From contig OZ017795.1 of NCBI GenBank assembly GCA_963969395.1, positions 15,872,001 to 15,936,000 on the forward strand: DNA of 64,000 bases, written 5' to 3'. Each line of letters starts with the position of its first letter. Position 1 is the first letter of the stretch. The position numbers were made by a program, and so were the translations under genes. Positions 58,776 to 64,000 of this stretch are shown here, one piece after another. Below the pieces are notes generated by a model that did no database searches, had not been told where the DNA came from, and was given only the letters and a program-made list of their open reading frames with translations. This DNA comes from Pseudoscleropodium purum. Lineage: Eukaryota > Streptophyta > Bryopsida > Hypnales > Brachytheciaceae.

Positions 58776-59115
58776 TCTTATAGCCGTCCGCCATCGGACT
58801 TGCCCCAGACCGCGCGAAGCGGCCCCGAACCTCGCGTCCGCCGCATGGACCGACGACGTCCGCTTCGGCAACGGACGCGCCGTCCGCCCGTCGCCCCGTC
58901 CGACCGCCCCGTCCGACCGCCCTGACTGACCGACCCGACCGACTGCCCTGACCGACTGCCCCGTCCGACCGCCCCGATCGACCGCCCCGTCCGACTGCCT
59001 CGTCCAACCGGCGCGTCCGCCCGAACTGTCCGCACTGTCCGTCTTCCGACACTGTTCGCGCTTTGGACACGCCGACTGCCCACTTAAACACTGACTGCCG
59101 ACGGCGTCCGCCCTT
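58776..59115 (-). promoter_or_regulatory. GC-rich CGTCCG tract with TATA box (copy B)
   Basis: Counterpart of 4058-4345. The minus strand reads GGACGGCTATAAGAGTGGAGTG. The CGACCGCCC repeat stretch is longer than in copy A, so this tract varies in length between copies. Confidence 0.6.
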
Positions 59116-60999
59116 CTGTCAATTGGTGCATCCTATGAGGCCATTATTATTCAAAAGGAACGATAACATTTCAAAAATAAAACAGCCTAATAATCACTGC
59201 TAAATGAGGATCAATGTAATTAGTTTGTCATTTTCTTTTTAAAAAGAAAATGTAAACCCTAAACCTTATATCCTAATTACCCTAAACCTTTTCTTTTCTC
59301 CTCTAAATTGTTTTACGAATGAGGGGAATGTGATTAAGTTGAATATGTTTGAATTAGTTACTGATATTATTCCTCTAAATAGGTTTTGAGAAGATCTGAA
59401 GATGGTGGGGATTTTTTTAAAGTTCATTAGGAAATCAAATGTTTTGCAAAAATAATCAATTCGATTTTCATTGTAAGCAAATGAAATTTTTTAAAAAGGC
59501 CCCAATACATAATTAGAATAACAGTTAAATGGATTTCAACCTCATGATATTTAATCAAAGGTTGTGATTTCTCATTAAAAGTGCATCACGATCTTCAAAT
59601 GAACATCGAGTCTTTCATATTTTTTAACGAAATTTTGATTAGATTTGAAAACAGAGAAAAAGAATCAATGTTTTAACTTTCAAATCATGTATGGCTATAT
59701 TTTTTCTTAAAAACATAGAAAAATTTGTTACTTGAGTTGGTGGAGTAGAATACATTATACATGTGCTATATTTATTTTGAAGGGTAATTCCAATATTCTT
59801 ATTTCAGATGTTTTTAAATATTAATTTTAAAAAAGTGGATTCATTATTTAAAGATCTAAAAAATTGACAAATTGAATTCGGAATTCGATTTTTGAAATGA
59901 TTCAAATGAACAAGATATTGATTATAAAATATTTCTTTGTTTGAGTTTTCAAAATGAATTTACAAAACAATTGCAAACTTTTGAACTTAGGTATATGGTA
60001 TTGTTTTTGGTTTGTACTTTGTAGAGTATAATATTTCCATTTTAATCCTAAACAAATGAAAAAATTCCACATGAATGAAATGTTTCTATGTATTGTACAA
60101 AGTTTTCTACCAATTATTATGATAATTAAATACATTGTTACATTTCATAAAATATTCTACATAGAAAGAAAAAATCATTTCAGTTTTCAATCATGATAAA
60201 TGATGTCTTCTACTCTTTCTGTTATATGTTCGTTTTGTATAACATGTACATTATACAATCTTTGAGAACAAGGTAGTTCATTTTTGGCTCTCATTGAAAT
60301 AGAAAATATATTTGTGTTTGGATTTTGAAATCATTATGTATTCTACGGTCTTGCAAGAATGCATCTTGTTTCTTCCTTTGAATTCTTTTGATATTTTCTT
60401 TTTTTTCCTTTTTTTTCTGTCTTGTAGGGCTCTTATTATCTTGTTCTCTTCATTTGACCACCTATTTGGCTTGGCTCTTAGTTTTTTGTTTTTTTTAATG
60501 TAATGGTTTATGCATATGTTATAAAAAAAATATATTATTTATCTAAAATTAATATATTGATGAACAAACGCATAAAGGCATTGAATGCTTTCAAATTTAA
60601 AGTTATAAATCTATCATAAATCATTCTTGCAAATTTGAATGATTGAATCGAAAATTTGAAAATGTAATTACAAGAGCTTTCAATTCAATCAATTGCATAA
60701 ATCATAAATGTTGAAATGCAACTTGTATGAGTTTAGCATCTATGAAGATTAATTCATGCCATCCACATGCAATTTTTCAATTTAAGAAAATGCAATTGAG
60801 TACTTCAATTTTTTTCTTTTCAATTCTCTAAGTAACATTCACTTCATATCTTTCTCTATTTGTTTATCTATTTTTTGGCAACAAATGGAGAAACCATCTT
60901 TGTCTATATTTGCACATGTACTCTTATTTGATTGATGAAGAATAGATCTATGAAATATATAATCATTGATTTGTTCATGTTGATTTATCTAATATATTT

Positions 61000-61044
<45 letters not shown>

Positions 61045-61269
61045 ATCATTAAAGGAATATGAAAGATAAGATTGACAGATTGTGTTCGAATGTTGTTGAT
61101 TTTGAAATGATTTAGTATTATATCATTTATAAGAATATTATAATAGTGTTATGTTATACTATTCTTAAAACAATTGTAACAAATATTAAAATACATGCTA
61201 AATTAGGTTTGTTAGCCTACCAATTGTTCATTAATAGACATAATTGAGTAGCCCCTTTAAATGAAACAT
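59116..61269. other. AT-rich noncoding interior of element copy B
   Basis: Collinear with 4346-6489. Telomere-like motifs at about 59253-59288 and an expanded (AT)n at about 61003-61042. No gene. Confidence 0.6.
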
Positions 61270-61369
61270 TCAATATCTAATATCTTACAATCCAAATGGT
61301 GGATTTGTCTAAAATTTTTTCCACATCTTTTCCAACTAATTTACTACAAGATCCTATGGTTACATATGC
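61270..61369 (+). repeat. R700 repeat copy, interrupted
   Basis: Matches 6495-6596. Homology breaks exactly after GGTTACATATGC. Confidence 0.7.
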
Positions 61370-61642
61370 TGTCGCAGCTTAGAATTTTGATTTTCTTAGT
61401 ATACACCAAAATAGGAACGGAAACTAGTCATTAGGGAATCGGATCCGATTAGGTGGGGAAGGAAAACTCAAAATTAGCACGGAACGAGAAGTAGTGGGCC
61501 TCTTGGATCTAATCCGGTCAGGAGTAACTAACGACGGAAACGGAATGCAACACGGATTAGGTCTAGGACCGGATGATGATGATGAACCGGATAATGATGG
61601 TAAACCGGATTCATGATGACAAACCGGAAAGGGTCCAGGGAC

Positions 61643-61649
61643 TATATAA
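61643..61649 (+). promoter_or_regulatory. TATA box of the inserted element
   Basis: ACTATATAAGGAGG, about 185 bp upstream of the ORF start at 61833, in a GC-rich context. Confidence 0.6.
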
Positions 61650-61832
61650 GGAGGAGCTTTCACTGTTGCACCCCCTTTTAGAAACTCGACCTTGAGCGCG
61701 CGCGGTTGAGTTTTTGTCGTTTGTGCGTCTGTGCGTTTGTGTTTTGTTTGTTTTGATTCCGGTTGAGATCGGAGAGAGGAAGTGAGGAACGGGATGTGCG
61801 GCTAGGAGAGAGTGAGGTAGATTGGAGTGGGA

Positions 61833-63395
61833 ATGCCTCCGCTACGTAGGTCTAGACCAGCGAGTCCCTCTGGAGGTGAGGTGAAGCTCCGGAAAGTCAT
61901 TCCGGTTATTCCCTCCACAGAGCTGGAAAAGTTTGAACTCATGGATGATCTCAAATCTATGGGTTGCCTCGGGTTTGCCGAGAAACCCTGGGGTTTTAGG
62001 GAGGAGAGAATGGTCAAGGAGCTCCTCGGAAAGCTGTCCAACCAGTTTGACAACACAGTGAGAGGAACTTCCGTCAGCTGGAACGAGGGAATGTGGAGAG
62101 CGGTTTACGGTTTCCGGGCAGGAGGTTTAGGGATGGTGAACCGGAAGGATGAGTTCGTCCGAGGGAAGTTCCAGGGAGCCGTCAACCCGAAGGACGGATA
62201 CGCGGTCGAGGATTGCGTGGATGACCGACATCGTCGGCTCCTGCAATTCCTGGTTCCGGTTCTTCACCTGGAAAAGCCGACCAGGGTGACGATCACCCTC
62301 GGCAACACCATTTTCGGTGCCCTCAGTGGTACCCGGAAAGTGGACTGGGCACGGATCATTTCCGATCTCGTGGCCCAGCTCGTTAGTAGGGTTGGGAAGA
62401 AAAGGGCCACTCTAGTGTGCCCTTACCTCTTCCACCTCTATCGAGAACACCAAGTCCTCACCGACATGGAGGAGAAGGTGTGGAAGACTCAGGAAGTCCT
62501 CCTGAAGTATGGGGAGTCGGAAACGGATGAAGAGGCCGAATCCGATTCCGGGTCAGACCGGGAGTCCAGCGAGGAAGAGGAGGAGCCGATGCCGCCGATC
62601 AAGCGACAAAAGCTGACGCCTCCCGGTCAAGACAGACCGACCCCGGAAGAGAAACCGGAAGCCGAGAAGACTGTTTCCGGAGGAGACCCGGATATGCAAG
62701 ATCCGTTCAACGGGTTGATCAACGTCCTCTGCAACATCAGGGCGGATTGGGAGGTCAAGCACAGGACGCTTGCGGCAATCGGCAAGTTGGTGGGTGCGCC
62801 ACCGGACAGCAAGTTGGCGGAACAGGTGGCGGAGTGCATCACGAATCCGGAAGAGACCCGGAAGCAGGAAGCAGAGATCCGCCGGTTGCAGGAGGAGGTA
62901 GATAAACTGAAGGCAACTCTTTTTGCCTATCAGGAAGACGTGACGGCCGCCCGGGAGATGGCGGAGGAGACTCGGAAGATAGCCGAGCAGATCAAGGCGG
63001 TCCTGGGAGAGACCGGAACGGCCGCCGCCAAAGCGAAGCTCTTCGACGAGAAGATCCACGAAGAGAAGAAACTATTCGGTTCCCGGATGGTCCGGATTCT
63101 CGCGGACTTCGCTGAGCAGGTGGAGACGGCAATGGTAGAGGGGCGGAAGGCTGCGGACCGGATCGAGGAGAGCAGCCGGAAGCTGACTGGAGCGACGTGC
63201 GACAAAGGTATTCATCTTTCGGACATCTCGCTACCGGATCTCTTTTCGGACGCAACCATTGCGAAGGATAGGAAGGATTGGACTTCTGAGTCCAAGAAGT
63301 CTGCACGGACTGGGACTCCGGGCACGAGACCGGATATCACCATCGACCTGGAGTCTCCACCCGGATCGAATCCTGCGGAGGAGGAACGGGTCTGA
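61833..63395 (+). CDS. Gag-like or hypothetical protein of the inserted element
   Basis: 520 codons from ATG 61833; the frame is open slightly upstream but has no earlier ATG. Layout: a basic, Ser/Pro-rich start (PPLRRSRPASPSGG), a globular region of about 200 residues (GMWRAVYGFRAGGLGM and a Leu-rich segment), an acidic stretch (ESDSGSDRESSEEEEEP), a basic KRQK, then a long coiled coil rich in Glu/Lys/Ala (about 340-450) and a Ser/Pro tail ending EEERV. There is no zinc knuckle or enzymatic motif. The position behind a TATA box in a probable retroelement suggests a structural (gag-type) protein, but this is inference from context. The ORF is intact, in contrast to the decayed genes around it, so the insertion is recent. 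Confidence 0.65.
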   Translation: MPPLRRSRPASPSGGEVKLRKVIPVIPSTELEKFELMDDLKSMGCLGFAEKPWGFREERMVKELLGKLSNQFDNTVRGTSVSWNEGMWRAVYGFRAGGLGMVNRKDEFVRGKFQGAVNPKDGYAVEDCVDDRHRRLLQFLVPVLHLEKPTRVTITLGNTIFGALSGTRKVDWARIISDLVAQLVSRVGKKRATLVCPYLFHLYREHQVLTDMEEKVWKTQEVLLKYGESETDEEAESDSGSDRESSEEEEEPMPPIKRQKLTPPGQDRPTPEEKPEAEKTVSGGDPDMQDPFNGLINVLCNIRADWEVKHRTLAAIGKLVGAPPDSKLAEQVAECITNPEETRKQEAEIRRLQEEVDKLKATLFAYQEDVTAAREMAEETRKIAEQIKAVLGETGTAAAKAKLFDEKIHEEKKLFGSRMVRILADFAEQVETAMVEGRKAADRIEESSRKLTGATCDKGIHLSDISLPDLFSDATIAKDRKDWTSESKKSARTGTPGTRPDITIDLESPPGSNPAEEERV

Positions 63396-64000
63396 AATTT
63401 GAGTGAAGTCTTCGAGGAGCTAGTCCCGGAGATCGGAAGCCCGACAATAGGATCTAGAGTTGTAAGGTAGATAGGATTTTGGATTTCAGTTAGGAGTAGG
63501 AGCGGATCCGGATCCGGCTCAACAGTATTAGGTTAGACCGGAAGTTAGATTAGGGTGGCGGCGGACCCCTACGGGTTTTCCGCTCTTTTTTGTGCTTTTA
63601 GGGTTTTTACCCTTTGTATATAAATCGGTTCCCGCGATGGGAACTGGGAGTTGTTCATTTTGCAAACTTCTTGTACGTTTCTATTCTCTTCATTGTGTGT
63701 CTCTCTCCAGCACGACAAGATTGTATGATGTGGAGTTAGGATAGTACGAGTTGGTTTGTGAGTGATTTCTCCCCTTGGTGTTTATTTTCCGATCCTAGGT
63801 GCATGTGAGTAGGTATCGAAGAGTTGGGAGTGAACTTAGTTCCTCAACACGTCTAGAGTTTGAGATTCCGGGTGAGAAAGCCGTTGTTAGGCTAGGCGGG
63901 TAGGGAGGGATTCCTTAGCTGCGCTAGAACTCCCGGGTGGGAAATCCGGTTGAGTGTCCGATCTCCTGTGAGGTCTCACCACCCGTATGGGTAACGGAAG
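63396..64000 (+). other. 3' part of the inserted element, noncoding in this window
   Basis: No ORF of note. A TATATAAATCGG at 63617-63628 is followed by pyrimidine-rich sequence (TTCTATTCTCTTCATTG), reminiscent of the promoter and R/U5 region of an LTR. It may be the start of a second transcription unit or LTR. Confidence 0.4.

Larger units (their letters stand above)
54700..64000. mobile_element. Putative giant hAT-like element, copy B (right end beyond window)
   Basis: Starts CAGGATTGACGAATCTCAACG (one change from copy A's terminus) after TTTCAAAG, the presumed 8-bp target. It is collinear with 3-6596 up to 61369, about 95% identical by eye, including the RING-type gene and its GC-rich promoter. 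A GC-rich element is then inserted at 61370. The left boundary is fixed independently by block A' at 48150, which lacks the insertion. Confidence 0.6.
61370..64000 (+). mobile_element. GC-rich retroelement insertion, probably LTR type (right end not visible)
   Basis: Begins TGTCGCAGCTTAG precisely where copy A continues uninterrupted, so the left edge is exact. It is much richer in GC and in CCGG/CCGGA words than the surroundings. A TATA box at 61643-61649 precedes a 520-codon ORF, and another TATATAAA lies at 63617-63624. A TG start fits an LTR, but no second LTR, primer-binding site or polymerase genes are visible in the window, so the class is not proven. Confidence 0.65.

Noticed and set aside
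62553..63306. Minus-strand ORFs opposite the 520-codon ORF
   Set aside because: GC-rich shadows; Arg/Leu/Ser-rich without domains.

Overview
The window looks like nuclear DNA of a land plant. It is AT-rich and gene-poor, with nested plant-type transposons, a chromodomain Ty3/gypsy element and a plant disease-resistance (NLR) gene. The NLR has an RPW8-like N-terminus and highly uniform 24-residue leucine-rich repeats, which would suit a non-seed plant (bryophyte or similar) or a conifer. That is an impression, not a result. No organelle, bacterial or viral genome features and no RNA genes were recognised.

Left part (1-20.4 kb). Position 3 is the left terminus of a hAT-type DNA transposon (inverted repeat starting CAGGGTTGAC). 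Two complete short members of the same family, at 17665-17980 and 20062-20385, have perfect 8-bp target duplications. An unpaired right terminus ends at 18443, so 3-18443 may be one giant hAT-like element of about 18.4 kb. Inside it are three decayed cargo genes. The first (minus strand) has a BED-like zinc finger, coiled coil and RING-H2. The second (plus strand) has the same zinc-finger region plus a ubiquitin-interacting-like motif and a Gly/Tyr/Ser-rich tail. The third (plus strand) is protein-kinase-like. Each sits behind the same kind of promoter: a GC-rich tract of CGTCCGCCC-like repeats ending at a TATA box. A 4.56-kb gypsy/chromovirus element (9701-14258, GAAAT target duplication) is nested between cargo genes two and three.

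Middle (20.4-54.7 kb). This is AT-rich intergenic DNA with dispersed repeats. Positions 24490-26431 hold about 21 copies of an 11-bp palindrome, GACAAWTTGTC, in DNA with no recognisable gene. A long NLR gene on the minus strand (28025-31585) carries twelve almost identical 144-bp LRR units and a decayed 3' extension. A relic of its 5' end lies at 49.3 kb. Several local duplications follow: a tandem family around 33-34.5 kb with a further copy at 51.8 kb, and blocks at 42.4-48.15 kb and 52.4-54.7 kb that are older copies of each other.

Right part (54.7-64 kb). A second copy of the giant element begins exactly at its left terminus (54700) and matches 3-6600 at roughly 95% by eye, including the RING gene and its promoter. 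A GC-rich, probably LTR-type element (starting TGTCGC at 61370) interrupts it and carries a 520-residue gag-like ORF. It runs off the window, so the rest of the second copy is not visible.

The two RING-gene copies carry different inactivating mutations, so the parent gene was intact when the element moved. RING, ubiquitin-interacting-like and kinase-like cargo on one hAT-like element is the most unusual content here. Whether any copy is still expressed cannot be told from sequence.
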